DNA from: Glandiceps talaboti
Taxonomy: Eukaryota; Hemichordata; Enteropneusta; Spengelidae
DNA: 25,000 nt
Assembly: GCF_964340395.1 (NCBI RefSeq)
Contig: NC_135570.1
Location: forward strand, 5,952,822-5,977,821
Direction of reading: 5' to 3'
Both the position numbers and the translations under genes were made by a program. The notes under the pieces were generated by a model. The model saw only the letters and a program-made list of their open reading frames with translations, did not search any database and had not been told where the DNA came from. Below, in pieces: positions 10,676 through 19,785 of the stretch (its first letter is position 1; every line of letters starts with the position of its first letter).

Positions 10676-10905
10676 ATATATTTGAAATAGGGGTCAAACT
10701 GTCGTCAAAATGCAGCAATTTTATAATCCAATATGCCGCCGAATTTTGTGTTTGAAAAAATAAAAGATTGTCGACTTCCTTGAAAACAAGATGGTGGACT
10801 CAACAATTCTTTATCACTTCAAAATGGACAGAAGCAAGGTTCCATATGGCAAAGGTTTGAGACATTTAAGGACTTTGATTTTCAAGGAGCATTCTACCCT
10901 AAGAT
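10676..10905 (-). repeat. Dispersed repeat family, copy 2 (reverse)
   Basis: Read on the minus strand, this contains GAAAATCAAAGTCCTTAAA, GCCATATGGAACCTTGCT, CCATCTTGTTTTCAAGGA, ATTCGGCGGCATATTGGAT and AGTTTGACCCCTATTT. The order and spacing match the plus-strand copy at 19570-19785 along its whole length. This gives the family a consensus of at least 220 bp. No open frame is shared. Confidence 0.75.
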
Positions 10906-11259
10906 AAACTCACCAACATAAAATAATCAAAATGAACATAGTCAGATTAACCGTTAAGTATGCATAGTTTGACATTTGCTTAAAGCTGCAACTGCAATGG
11001 GTTTTTACTTTTTAAAAGAAATTGTATCTGTTAATTGTTGATCAATATAATCCTTCAGTCGTGTAGTGACAAGTTTAAATCTTGACTGAACTGAAAGCTT
11101 GGTTTTGAATATGTCATGTTAAAACTGTACTAGTTGGTAACTATAGTATCATTTTTCGCCCGGATAACCACAATTTATTCACTGAAAAGTATTAAAATAC
11201 CAATAATCAGACATTGTACATATCAGTGGTCGATCGTATCCAACATACGGTCGACTTTT

Positions 11260-11280
11260 CGGTTCTCCCAGCATGCAACG
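11260..11280 (+). promoter_or_regulatory. ZNF143/Staf-like promoter element upstream of the plus-strand gene
   Basis: CGGTTCTCCCAGCATGCAACG contains CTCCCAGCATGCAACG, which fits the recalled Staf/ZNF143 consensus YWCCCRNMATSCMYYRCR at about 16 of 18 positions. It lies about 165 bp before the ATG at 11442, inside a small local cluster of CpG dinucleotides (11230-11330) that stands out in a CpG-poor window. These features suggest the promoter of the plus-strand gene. Confidence 0.5.
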
Positions 11281-11441
11281 TATTATTTACAACCAGAACG
11301 AGGCGGGGAATACCCCAGAGCTCGCTGCAAATTGTCGTCTGCCATTTGCATTTGTATGGTAATTAGTAGATTTCCTATATTACAGTGTGTATTTTCAGTA
11401 AAAAAGGGCAACTGTTTAGTACCCTTTTGTTTTCGACAGAT

Positions 11442-11594
11442 ATGGAAAAATATTACACGTTTCCAGTAGGGCCAAACATCACTCCAAAATGCGTGGATTG
11501 TGGAATTTGTGGCTGTAGGATCGGGTCTAAAAATAGACGACCATGGCAACCATGCAGTGTTCACCAGAATGTTGGTGACGTACATGTACATTTT
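11442..11594 (+). CDS. Unrecognised Cys-rich protein, first coding exon
   Basis: The exon starts with ATG at 11442 in a good context (G at -3, G at +4) and ends at CATTTT|GTGAGT, 153 bp, leaving in phase 0. It encodes 51 residues beginning M-E-K-Y-Y-T-F-P-V. The core is a cysteine cluster C-V-D-C-G-I-C-G-C-R-I, twelve residues, then C-S-V-H, suggestive of a zinc-binding C-x2-C...C-x2-H arrangement. The last exon of the same gene repeats this as C-G-L-C-S-Y-K-I...C-N-I-H. There is no signal peptide or membrane segment. A ZNF143-like element lies upstream. A possible acceptor TTTTCGACAG just before the ATG would allow a 5' non-coding exon. I do not recognise the family; the function is unknown. 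Confidence 0.58.
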
Positions 11595-11650
11595 GTGAGT
11601 GATGATTCTAATTAGTCTTCTACATTCCATCTATTTTTCTTTGGCTTAAG

Positions 11651-11695
11651 AACAAAGGCACCCAGAAGGAAGGGACTGTTCAAGTTGTAAACAAG
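11651..11695 (+). CDS. Unrecognised Cys-rich protein, second exon
   Basis: A 45 bp micro-exon bounded by TCTTTGGCTTAAG| and AACAAG|GTAAGT. It is phase 0 at both ends and follows the first exon after an intron of only 56 bp. It encodes 15 residues, N-K-G-T-Q-K-E-G-T-V-Q-V-V-N-K. The Q-K-E-G word recurs at the start of the last exon (S-Q-K-E-G-K), supporting membership of one gene with a repeated module. The next intron is about 2.2 kb and holds the inverted SINE-like pair. Confidence 0.55.
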
Positions 11696-11970
11696 GTAAG
11701 TTTAATTTTGAGACAATGTTATGTATCGTCTTCCCACCGAATGCTACAGCTGGTCGATCCTGTTACACAATTTTCATAAATGCTGTAAAGCCATGCATGA
11801 TTATAAATGTTACAAAAACTCGACATGTCTACATTTAAGCTGAAAGACCGAAGTTCACATGGCTGAGCATTAATTATACTATGTTGTTTCAGATCAAAAA
11901 TGATGTTTTTAATACAATTGACCCCTCAAAAAAAATTGTTGAGAGGGTATTTAACTGTTCTTATGTGCCC

Positions 11971-12600
11971 TCCCACTGGTGGTGAAGGACAGGTGCCCTC
12001 CCTCCCTCCAACTGGGTTTCAACCTGCCCACCCAATACTGTGAATGATTTACCCAGTCCCCGGGCCCCACCAGGAAAACGTTTGTGATTTCCACCATACC
12101 AACAACTCATTTTGACGTGCACAATGTGTGCCCATCCCCACAATTCCATGGCTTCCCCTCCCATTGTATCAAAATCAGGGCATCTCCATCACAATTCTTC
12201 CTTGTTTGCTCTCCTTCTGCACATTCTGCTACCGATTGAAAAAAATGCCTGTCCCCTGAAAAAATGCAGCTTCCTAGACTGCACCTGACAACTTATATCA
12301 GTAGATGTGTAATTAGCCACAATAATTGTAGCATTAGTCTTTTTATTTTGATCTCTTTTCATTTCTTTTTTATCTTTAATTTTTCATGCCTGGTTTTAAA
12401 TGCAAAACTCTTTTGAATGCAAATCCTGGAATGGTAAACATGTTTTTAATTTTTTTTAAAGTTCAAAATAGTAATAATAAAAATACTGTAATAATACAAT
12501 GCTACAATTATTGCACCACAGCTAATATGAAACCATCATTTTTCAACACAACTCTAGCTGCAGAACATGACCTTTAAGTTCAAAAAAGCTATTATAGAAA
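11971..12600 (+). mobile_element. SINE-like element, left inverted copy
   Basis: The left member of an inverted pair lies in the intron between the exons ending 11695 and starting 13934. Its head (about 11971-12035: CACTGGTGGTGAAGG...GGGTTTCAACCTG) is a decayed version of the tRNA-like head of the partner copy. Its body (12195-12590) aligns with the reverse complement of 12848-13215 through blocks such as GATTGAAAAAAATGC, CCTGACAACTT, GTAGATGTGTAA, TTAAAGTTCAAAATAGTAA, ATATGAAACCATCA and CCTTTAAGTTC. The C-rich part 12035-12180 has no clear partner and may be an insertion. Confidence 0.6.
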
Positions 12601-12660
12601 TTTGTATTTCAAACAAAACCAGAAAACAAATTTGTACATTCCATTGTACTTTTATGGAAA

Positions 12661-12845
12661 AAAACACACTACACTACATCAAACTACACTACACTGCACT
12701 GCACTGCATTGCACTGCACTGCACTACTCTACACTACACTACACTACACTAAACTGCACTACACTACACTATACTATGCATTGTATTACACTACATTACA
12801 TGAATCCACTGCACTACGTAACTGCACTCATCATTGCACTGTACT
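12661..12845. repeat. Pentanucleotide array (CACTA/CACTG)n
   Basis: About 35 ACTAC/ACTGC-type pentamers with substitutions fill the gap between the two SINE-like tails. Array order is most regular at 12680-12770 and decays towards 12840. The repeat-encoded Leu-His-Tyr-Thr-Thr open frames are not genes. Confidence 0.9.
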
Positions 12846-13377
12846 ACAGTATAAAAGCTTTTGGAACTTAAAGGCCAAGTTCTGCAGTGTTGTGTAGAAA
12901 AGTGATGGTTTCATATTATGCTGCAGTGCAATAATTACTGTATTTTTATTTTTACTATTTTGAACTTTAAAAAAGAAAACTGTTACGATTAAAACAGGCA
13001 TGTTTTAAAAAAAGAAAATAAAAATAGATCAAAATAATAAATAAATAAAATTTAATGCTCAAATTATTGCAGCTTCTTACACATCTACTTATAAAGTTGT
13101 CAGGTTCAGTCATGGAAGCTGACTGTTCTTGCGAAAAGCTGCAATTATTCAGTGGACATGCATTTTTTTTCAATCAATAGCCGGATGCATGGGCACGGAG
13201 GAAACAAGGAAGAAGAAACCAGAGTACCCAGGGAAAATGCATTGTTTGGTAGAGTCAAACTGAACGACACTCTTCTTACTTACAGCGTGGTAAATTTAAT
13301 CAAACCCGGAATGGGTTTGAACCCCAACCACAGTGGTAAGAGGCAAGTGTTTTAACCACATGGTGATTGACAACCCT
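12846..13377 (-). mobile_element. SINE-like element with tRNA-like head, right inverted copy
   Basis: Read on the minus strand from 13377, the head shows a tRNA-like layout: CACCATGTGGTTAAAACACTT in the A-box region, and GGTTCAAACCC (plus coordinates 13313-13323), a good B box for RNA polymerase III. The body contains GGGTACTCTGGTTTCTTC, a block seen in repeats of many animals (recalled). It then continues with the sequence shared with the left copy down to about 12848. It is about 530 bp long. No poly-A tail is evident; the 3' end abuts the CACTA array. Confidence 0.65.
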
Positions 13378-13576
13378 GTCATTTAGTCATTCAGTATTTG
13401 CTTCATTTAAAATTAATAAAAAGGTTTGTTTTCTATGTTATGTTTTGTGGTTAATCATTTATCTATGTTCATGTTACTTTGTAATATGTTTTCGAAGATG
13501 TTATATTTTCACCTTTGAATAGAGTAATTTTACTAATAATTACAAATGTAAACAATTATATCATTTGACATTTCAG

Positions 13577-13633
13577 AAAAACACGAACAAGGAGTCTGAT
13601 CATAATACAACACTGGAAATTAATCATCTTGAA
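13577..13633 (+). CDS. Candidate small exon of the same gene (weak donor)
   Basis: TTTGACATTTCAG precedes 13577, and an in-frame phase-0 stretch of 57 bp encodes 19 residues (K-N-T-N-K-E-S-D-H...N-H-L-E) up to GAA|GTGGGA. Phase and size fit the neighbouring small exons, but the donor is poor. The frame stops at 13643, and a roughly 24-base imperfect duplication (TTAATCATCTTGAAGTGGGAAG / TTAATCATCTTAAGGTGGAAG) straddles the boundary. The better donor CCAG|GTAGGA at 13682 is open only in a different frame. It may be optional or not an exon at all. Confidence 0.28.
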
Positions 13634-13933
13634 GTGGGAAGTTAATCATCTTAAGGTGGAAGATGAATGTACAGTAGGCCAGGTAGGAAGCTATTTATTT
13701 ATTGATTGATTACATTGGCCTCTAATTGGAATTACTATGTTGCCAGATAATGTGCCGCAAGGAAGTTATGTAACTTAATAATCACATGTTTATGCTACCA
13801 CTGTTTCGTAAGCATATGTGTGTACATGTGTGTTGTATTCAGTTTGTCTTTGACTTATTTTGTGCTGTGATAAACTACAAAGGGTACATTCAGCATCATT
13901 TCTAACTCGGACAAAACTTTGTATGTATTTCAG

Positions 13934-13984
13934 TGTAAAGTATCTAGTGGTAACATAAGCTGTAACTCTTTCACTGGGACAGAG
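13934..13984 (+). CDS. Unrecognised Cys-rich protein, third exon
   Basis: A 51 bp exon between TATGTATTTCAG| and ACAGAG|GTAACA, phase 0 at both ends. It encodes C-K-V-S-S-G-N-I-S-C-N-S-F-T-G-T-E, with two cysteines and one N-I-S glycosylation-type signal. A second donor 14 bases further (AAACAG|GTAATT) would leave in phase 2, which the next exon cannot accept without a stop. The first donor is therefore preferred. Confidence 0.5.
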
Positions 13985-14317
13985 GTAACAGTAAACAGGT
14001 AATTTCTTTTCCCTCTATCAGGTTGTTTAGTATGGTTGTTGCTCATCATATGTTAGAGAATGGAACATCAACAGATCATTATTTATATTTATTTATACAA
14101 TATGTAAAATAGCATTTGGTTCAGTGTCATTGAGTGATGCTTCAACAATCAGGAAAATGATATTTGAAATGTAAAAACACTTCCAAAGTATGGCTAAAAT
14201 AATTGTACACCAATAGGTGCAGTTGTATCAGAAATCTTGTATAATACACTAGTTTGTATGCTTATCATAATTATGATGTGGATTTTATGGTATTCTTATG
14301 TTATTCTAATATTTCAG

Positions 14318-14458
14318 TCAGGTGTTGGTGTATGTGAAAAGGTGAATGTGTGTGCTATGAAACTGCTTGATGATGAGTTAGTTTCCAAAACAGAACCAGA
14401 AACAGAACCAGAAACAGAAACAGAAACAGAGCAGGAAACATGGCCTAATAGTGCAGAG
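14318..14458 (+). CDS. Unrecognised Cys-rich protein, fourth exon (ETEP repeat)
   Basis: A 141 bp exon with textbook borders, TTCTAATATTTCAG| and GCAGAG|GTAAGT, phase 0 on both sides. It encodes 47 residues: a segment with two cysteines (G-V-C-E-K-V-N-V-C-A-M-K-L-L-D-D-E-L), then an acidic tract of Glu-Thr-Glu-Pro units (about 14391-14440), likely disordered and prone to length change because the DNA is itself a (CAGAAA/CAGAAC) repeat. The end is W-P-N-S-A-E. The downstream intron starts with a long (GT)n run and a satellite-like array. Confidence 0.6.
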
Positions 14459-14548
14459 GTAAGTCATATGTATGTTTGAAAAACATTTTTAGCACAACTG
14501 AACTGAGGTTCAGTAGTGCTATAGGCATAGTGAAATGTGTGTGATGAG

Positions 14549-14549
14549 G

Positions 14550-14595
<46 letters not shown>
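14549..14595. repeat. Microsatellite (GT)n
   Basis: About 23 GT units in the intron after the ETEP exon, immediately before the tandem satellite-like array, as if both belonged to one element. Confidence 0.95.
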
Positions 14596-14599
<4 letters not shown>

Positions 14600-15395
14600 G
14601 GCTTAAAGTCAAAAAACGCCATACCGACTGCCCTGGTATTTGGTGGGAACATTACTTAGGGCATGTAGATTGGAAATTGTTCAAATGAAAATGATCGCAT
14701 CATCAGAGATGAGCGATTTGGGTTAGAAAATGTTATTTTTGGTCAAAAAACTTAAAGCCCATTTTTAAACTCAAAAACAGCAGATTTGCCCGACATTTTG
14801 TGGGAATGTTTTTTGAGGTGTTTAGTTTAAGAAATGTTCATGACACAATGATCCCATCAGTGATATGCAAATTAGAGCTAAAAATGTGTCTTTTTGGTCA
14901 AAAGTCTATAATTCCAAAATTGCTAAGCAGCTGCGGCTGAGACGTGGTGGATTAAGATGTATTTTTGATATGATGATCTCATCGATGATATGCAAATTAA
15001 GGCTAAAAGTGTGTCTTTTTGGTCAGTTATATGTAATTCCAAAACTACAGAGCAGATGTGACTGAAATTTGGTGGGAGGGTTCTTAGGGGTGTTTAGTTT
15101 AAGACTTGTACATAATGTGATTATCCCATCAGTGATATGCAAATAGGGCTAAAATGTGTCTCTTTGGTCAAAAATCTGTAATTCAAAAGTACTGAGCAGA
15201 TTGGGATGTAATTTAATGGGGATGCCTAAAGGGCTGTGTACATGAAGATTTAGTCACAATGTGATCATCAATTAGCAATATGCAAATTAGGGCTAAAAAT
15301 CTCAATTTTGGTCAAAAACGTATATCTTGAAAACTACATGATGAATGAGGCTGAAACTAAGTTAGGATGTTTCTGGAGGTGTTATCTGCAGTTTT
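14596..15395 (+). repeat. Satellite-like tandem array, about 145 bp period, five or more divergent units
   Basis: The unit is marked by GATATGCAAATTAGGGCTA, then TGTGTCTTTTTGGTCAAAA, TAATTCCAAAACTACTGAGCAG, TGAAATTTGGTGGGA, TTCTTAGGGGTGTTTAGTTTAAGA and CATCAGT. The ATGCAAAT-type marker occurs at about 14706 (degenerate), 14862, 14986, 15134 and 15276, giving spacings of roughly 156, 124, 148 and 142. Partial units lie at both ends. The array is entirely intronic. ATGCAAAT is also an octamer (POU) motif, but its recurrence here follows from tandem copying. Confidence 0.85.
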
Positions 15396-15721
15396 GTTCG
15401 AAACAATTTGATACAACTGACCCTAGCAACCATGGCCACACCCTTAGCAACAGTGAAGTGATAATGCATATTACAAGGATAACAGACAGGTAGGTAAATA
15501 AATAAAGAATCAAAAAATGTATGTGAATATGCCACACAACAAGACCTCGCCCATAGCAACAGCCAAATGCAGTTGTGCTACAATGACATTGGTGCTATTT
15601 TTGATTAATTTATCAAAATTGTTCGATGACATGATTAAAATAATAATTCATGTGAGCAGATACAAAAACTGGAAGTTCAGTTTGAGTTGTAGCATTGTTC
15701 TTGTCATTGGGTTTTCACCAG

Positions 15722-15997
15722 GTAAAAGTTAGCCAAAAAGAAGGAAAAAATCATGTTTGTGGTCTTTGTAGTTACAAAATTGAATTATTATATTGTAATA
15801 TTCACTCTGTTATTAATCCTAAAGTAGAACACAGCCTTCCAATCAAATCATGTTTCGTTCCTGAGAAATCAATTTCTTTCACTTTACATAAATCAGGAAG
15901 TACTTTCTACTTCAAAACCTTTAACTCTTTGAAGGTAGAAGGAAGTTGTAACATTGTTGCAGATGGCACTTTGTTGCCTGCCATTGTAACAACTTGA
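15722..15997 (+). CDS. Unrecognised Cys-rich protein, last exon
   Basis: The acceptor TTGGGTTTTCACCAG precedes 15722. The phase-0 frame runs 91 codons to TGA at 15995-15997. It starts V-K-V-S-Q-K-E-G-K-N-H and has the cluster V-C-G-L-C-S-Y-K-I...Y-C-N-I-H, a C-x2-C-x8-C-x2-H pattern echoing the first exon (C-G-I-C-G-C-R-I...C-S-V-H). A C-terminal part with beta-strand-like alternation follows (S-I-S-F-T-L-H-K-S-G-S-T-F-Y-F-K-T-F), with two more cysteines. Joined with the other four firm exons it gives about 221 residues. No canonical AATAAA follows closely, so the 3' end is not set. The family is not recognised; zinc binding is an inference from spacing alone. Confidence 0.6.
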   Translation, partial: VKVSQKEGKNHVCGLCSYKIELLYCNIHSVINPKVEHSLPIKSCFVPEKSISFTLHKSGSTFYFKTFNSLKVEGSCNIVADGTLLPAIVTT

Positions 15998-16079
15998 TTG
16001 TTTACATACTGTCAAGAGCAATGATGTTCTCAATCGATATGGGCATATGGGATCCCCTGACCTCCGTGAAACCCAAGTT

Positions 16080-16102
16080 CGCTGTGCATTGTGGGAGAAC
16101 CG
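16080..16102 (-). promoter_or_regulatory. ZNF143/Staf-like element, reverse orientation
   Basis: On the minus strand, CTCCCACAATGCACAGCG fits the recalled Staf/ZNF143 consensus at about 17 of 18 positions. With its upstream CGGTT it matches the element at 11260 in 15 of 17 bases. It lies about 85 bp past the stop codon of the plus-strand gene, in a small CpG-richer patch (16065-16165) that also holds GAGGGCGCTGT. It could be a promoter for an unseen transcript or an insulator-type site. Confidence 0.45.
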
Positions 16103-19100
16103 GCATAAGGTCTATAACAGGTTAAAATCATGATCACCGTTGAGGGCGCTGTTTTTTGTGCGGACCAAATATGTTCACCCTTGGGTGATAGATATAAAAC
16201 TGTTACTGTATCTAATACAACATTTTCACAGAATATGTTCAGTTGCAGCTAGTACAGCTTTAAAACTATACTGCTATGAAACTTTTCTCTATAAGAATGT
16301 TTTTGATTTAATCCCAATGGGGAACATTTGTGCAGAAAGTATGTTTGTATCATATGTTGAAGAATTTGAGACGATCTTTCAACTATGCATTCATATTTAA
16401 TACCACAAACCTTAGAATGAAGAACCCATGTATCACTACCGAATATGATATATTCTCCAGAGATAGAGATGGAATGACTCTAGACATGGCAATCTGAAGT
16501 ATCATATTACTGTAATGACGAATTGAAATATATGTGTTGACATATCTCTATCGTATCATTCTATTGGCGTCTCAGTGAGTAAACATCATAATATACTTTG
16601 GAAAGTATTTTGCACCTTTGATTTTTGACTAAAAAACATGATGTAAACAAACATGAAAAACACTTCTACCTCTCACAAATAGTAGGAAGGCTTTTTTTTA
16701 AATGTTGTGCAATAATAGTGTTTTTCTCTTACACTGTCCTTGTGATATGTGATATATCCACGGTTTCTACTTCTAATATATTAGTTTTCACCAAAGGAGT
16801 TAGTACATCGATTGAGAGATATGAGGTACTGTAATGCGACACTACTTGTTTACAAATCACTGTCGATGGTGATTGCTCAGAGCAATCAGAACATGACTAA
16901 ATATTAGTAATCTTTAAATAATAGGTTAAAACTGAAACGGAGTTAGTTTACACTAATGGGATGCCATTTTTTCACTCAAAGACAACTTATAACCAAAATA
17001 TTAAACGATAATAGATAGAGGTGTTGTATATCGTTAATATGTAGCCCTAGACATGCAATCGTAGGAAAGGAAACAGTTCATTTTTTAATACACCTGAGTT
17101 TATACTTTGTAAGATTCTTATCTAGTGTATCTTTAAAAGATCATAGAATTTGTATACGATCGATATCACACTCGCTGTTTTTTTTAAGATTAAAGAACAT
17201 TGAAGTAGGAATCTGCATTTGGCATACATTTATTCAAACGAGAAGTTTTGTTTACAGGTGTTACCATAGGAAGCAGCGATCATGTAAACTTGAATTTGCT
17301 TCTTTTTCTGTGTTGTCTTTATTCCCATGTTTATGGACTGAAAAAAAGAATAATTTGTGGTCTTCTTCACTTCAGGCTCAATATTCAGCTAACTTTACAC
17401 CCTCTTTATTGAGAATAAAAGCCACATGTCCGTTCTAACACTCTTACCATCTTACCAGACCCCCCCTATGTAAATGAAAACACCTACTGAAAAATCTGTA
17501 ACTACTTTGGAATCAATTACACGAACAAGCTACCTTATGTTTTAATGGGGTAAAGCCACTCCAGAAATAAGGGTATTTTCATAAAATTTGGGTTCTGGGG
17601 AGTCATTTCTGAATAGCGTCCCCCTTAACTTTTCAGGAATTATTGCATCAAATAAACATTCAATCATAAGGCCAAATGACAAAAATTGTGTGTTTCCGAC
17701 AACCCGATCGACCCTAGTTTAAGCCTCCGACCCTAAACAGTTTAAAACTAAGAATTCTGACAATGTCTTCTTGACCTTCCTGCACGTCTGTTTTCTTTCC
17801 CCAGCATGTCTGTACATATCCCATGAACCTATCACAGAAGGGGTATTCCGACGACATTTTGTTTGTTTTTGGGTCGAAGAAATATATCTAAAAAAATAAA
17901 AAACCATTAAAAAGATAAAGTAAAAGAAAATCCCGACATGCCTACCCTATGTTCAGAGGCCACATTATCGGAAACATATAATTCCTTTTTTCTCGACTAA
18001 AGTATGCTGCATGCTGATCATTAAATGGAGCATTGCAAATATATTTGAAGTTAATCCTACAAGAAGACATCCTCATTAAAGCTGATCAGGTGTTCTGTGA
18101 TCTACCCAATCACCCAAACAAAGTCATTGACATGAAATACCTCTGTGTCATTGAAGTAGCTTTAGACTGTAACAACGATTTTCCACGAATTATTAGGATC
18201 CAAATTCTACGAACCCGGCTGATGTGACATCATTGCTGTGTAATTGTAATACTCCTATTAGGCTGCACTTGACTAGAATCTTACATTACATACATGTGAG
18301 GTGTTCAAATCATGATATATGTGTGTGCCCTCTCTATTCTTACATGGCTTAGGGTTTGCAGTGCACAAATAGGTTTATGTTGATCTATCTAATACGCAAG
18401 CAATTCAGTGTTTATCCAGGATATTATAATCTCGCAACAATTAAGACACAAGGAAAAGTATGAATGCAACTGATACCATGGTAATTTTTAGTTTTTAGCG
18501 AGGTTTTTATATAGTTTGATAGAACGGACAGGTCGGAAAGGAAGATGACTAGAAGTGGTTCTTTATCAACTCACTGTTTTATTCCACAAAATAATCAACT
18601 TTTAGATTCTATACTATACACATTTTTAACTGCCATTATCAAAGATGATTGAAGAATTGAAGATTATAGAATATGTATAATTAAAGAGATAACCTGAAAG
18701 TTGAAGTGATGCAAACCGTTATTAAAATGAAATAAAATAATACATACTGTACACAAATTAATTGGCCAGCTGGTTGCATATACTGTCAAACTCGCCCACG
18801 TTATACTCAGTGCGATTTGTATGTTCAAGTAAAACCGTGTCTACATGATTGATCAAGACTTGATCCAAATTCAAGTCAAAGATCCAAAGTCACCAGCATC
18901 TGTGCCTACTTTGAATTTTCAGCTAAGGTTTCAAGTAGCACTCCACTGTTACTTATAACGCTTCTACAAATATAATCACTTTTGTAGTGAAGTACTTTCG
19001 GGAGTTCTTAGATCTTCTAAAAGTTTATAAGGTCTTTCCCTGATATGTAAGCTAAACAAACCGCAGCAAGGTTTATCACAAACGTCCAGGACCTGGCCGT

Positions 19101-19569
19101 TGGGAATTACAACTCGAGTGGAATACTGCACGTTTGCAGTCACTTGAAAGAATGTCCCTTGAGGAATCCGTGCTCTAAGATAGTAATTCAGCCTATGGCA
19201 CTCGATATGAGTTCTACTTCAATTTGTATTTTTTTTTACGTTGAATAACAATTGTGAGCTCAGGAAATTTTCTTTGAACGTGTCAAATTGATTACTTGTA
19301 CGCGATGGCTCTATCATCCTATTAATCCATCGTGACTAAAATCCACGTGTTTGATATGTTGTAAGGAAAAGCATGAAAATACAAAAAGCTGAGTAAAGCT
19401 AAATTCTCAATATGTTAAACATTATTCGATATGTTGACATAAGACTGATTGCTATAAGGTCTTTGGACACTATTGAAAAGCCTGATCGGAGTCAACCGTG
19501 ATTGAGTATTAACCGACCCAAATCTGGTCCCATGTTACTTGTCAAAGTATACCTCGGGGGTCCAATTTC
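16103..19569. other. No recognisable gene
   Basis: About 3.5 kb of A+T-rich sequence. Open frames at 16140-16400, 16625-16834 and 18033-18227 (plus) and 17719-17907 (minus) are short, lack paired splice sites of matching phase and show no motif. A 3' untranslated region of the upstream gene may occupy the first part, and an AATAAA occurs near 17414, but nothing links it to the gene. Confidence 0.4.
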
Positions 19570-19785
19570 TCTGAAAATCAAAGGCCTTAAAATCACTACA
19601 AAATTGCCATGTGGAACCTTGCTACGATCCTTTTGAAATAATGAAAGAAATTCGCGGGTTCTCCATCTTGTTTTTCAAGGACATTTGCGATCTTTTATTT
19701 CCTATAGAGTAAACACAGTATTCGGTGGCCATATTGGATTCTAAAATGTCTTCATTTTCTTATCATTTTGACCAGAGAATGCGTT
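19570..19785 (+). repeat. Dispersed repeat family, copy 3
   Basis: This is the longest forward copy: GAAAATCAAAGGCCTTAAAA, TTGCCATGTGGAACCTTGCT, CCATCTTGTTTTTCAAGGA, ATCTTTTATTTCC, ATTCGGTGGCCATATTGGAT and TTATCATTTTGACCAGAG. Block order is the same as in the reverse copy at 10676-10905. Confidence 0.75.

Noticed and set aside
11134-11630. Longer open frames of 111 (plus) and 115 (minus) residues overlapping the first coding exon
   Set aside because: They are shadow frames. The exon starting at 11442 has the start context, splice donor and the cysteine motif shared with the last exon.
12567-12897. Leu-His-Tyr-Thr open frames on the plus strand
   Set aside because: They are the CACTA/CACTG pentamer array read as protein.
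13152-13355. Plus-strand frame with a GGNKEEETRVP segment
   Set aside because: It is the SINE-like body and tRNA-like head read antisense, not protein coding.
15392-15489. Possible extra exon of the plus-strand gene between CTGCAG and ACAG|GTAGGT
   Set aside because: At 98 bp it would leave in phase 2, while the last exon needs phase 0. It also contains the CCTAGCAACCATGGCCACACCC block, which looks repeat-derived.
18033-18227. Plus-strand frame of 64 residues with a possible acceptor near 18050
   Set aside because: No matching-phase donor or partner exon, and no motif; not enough to call a gene.
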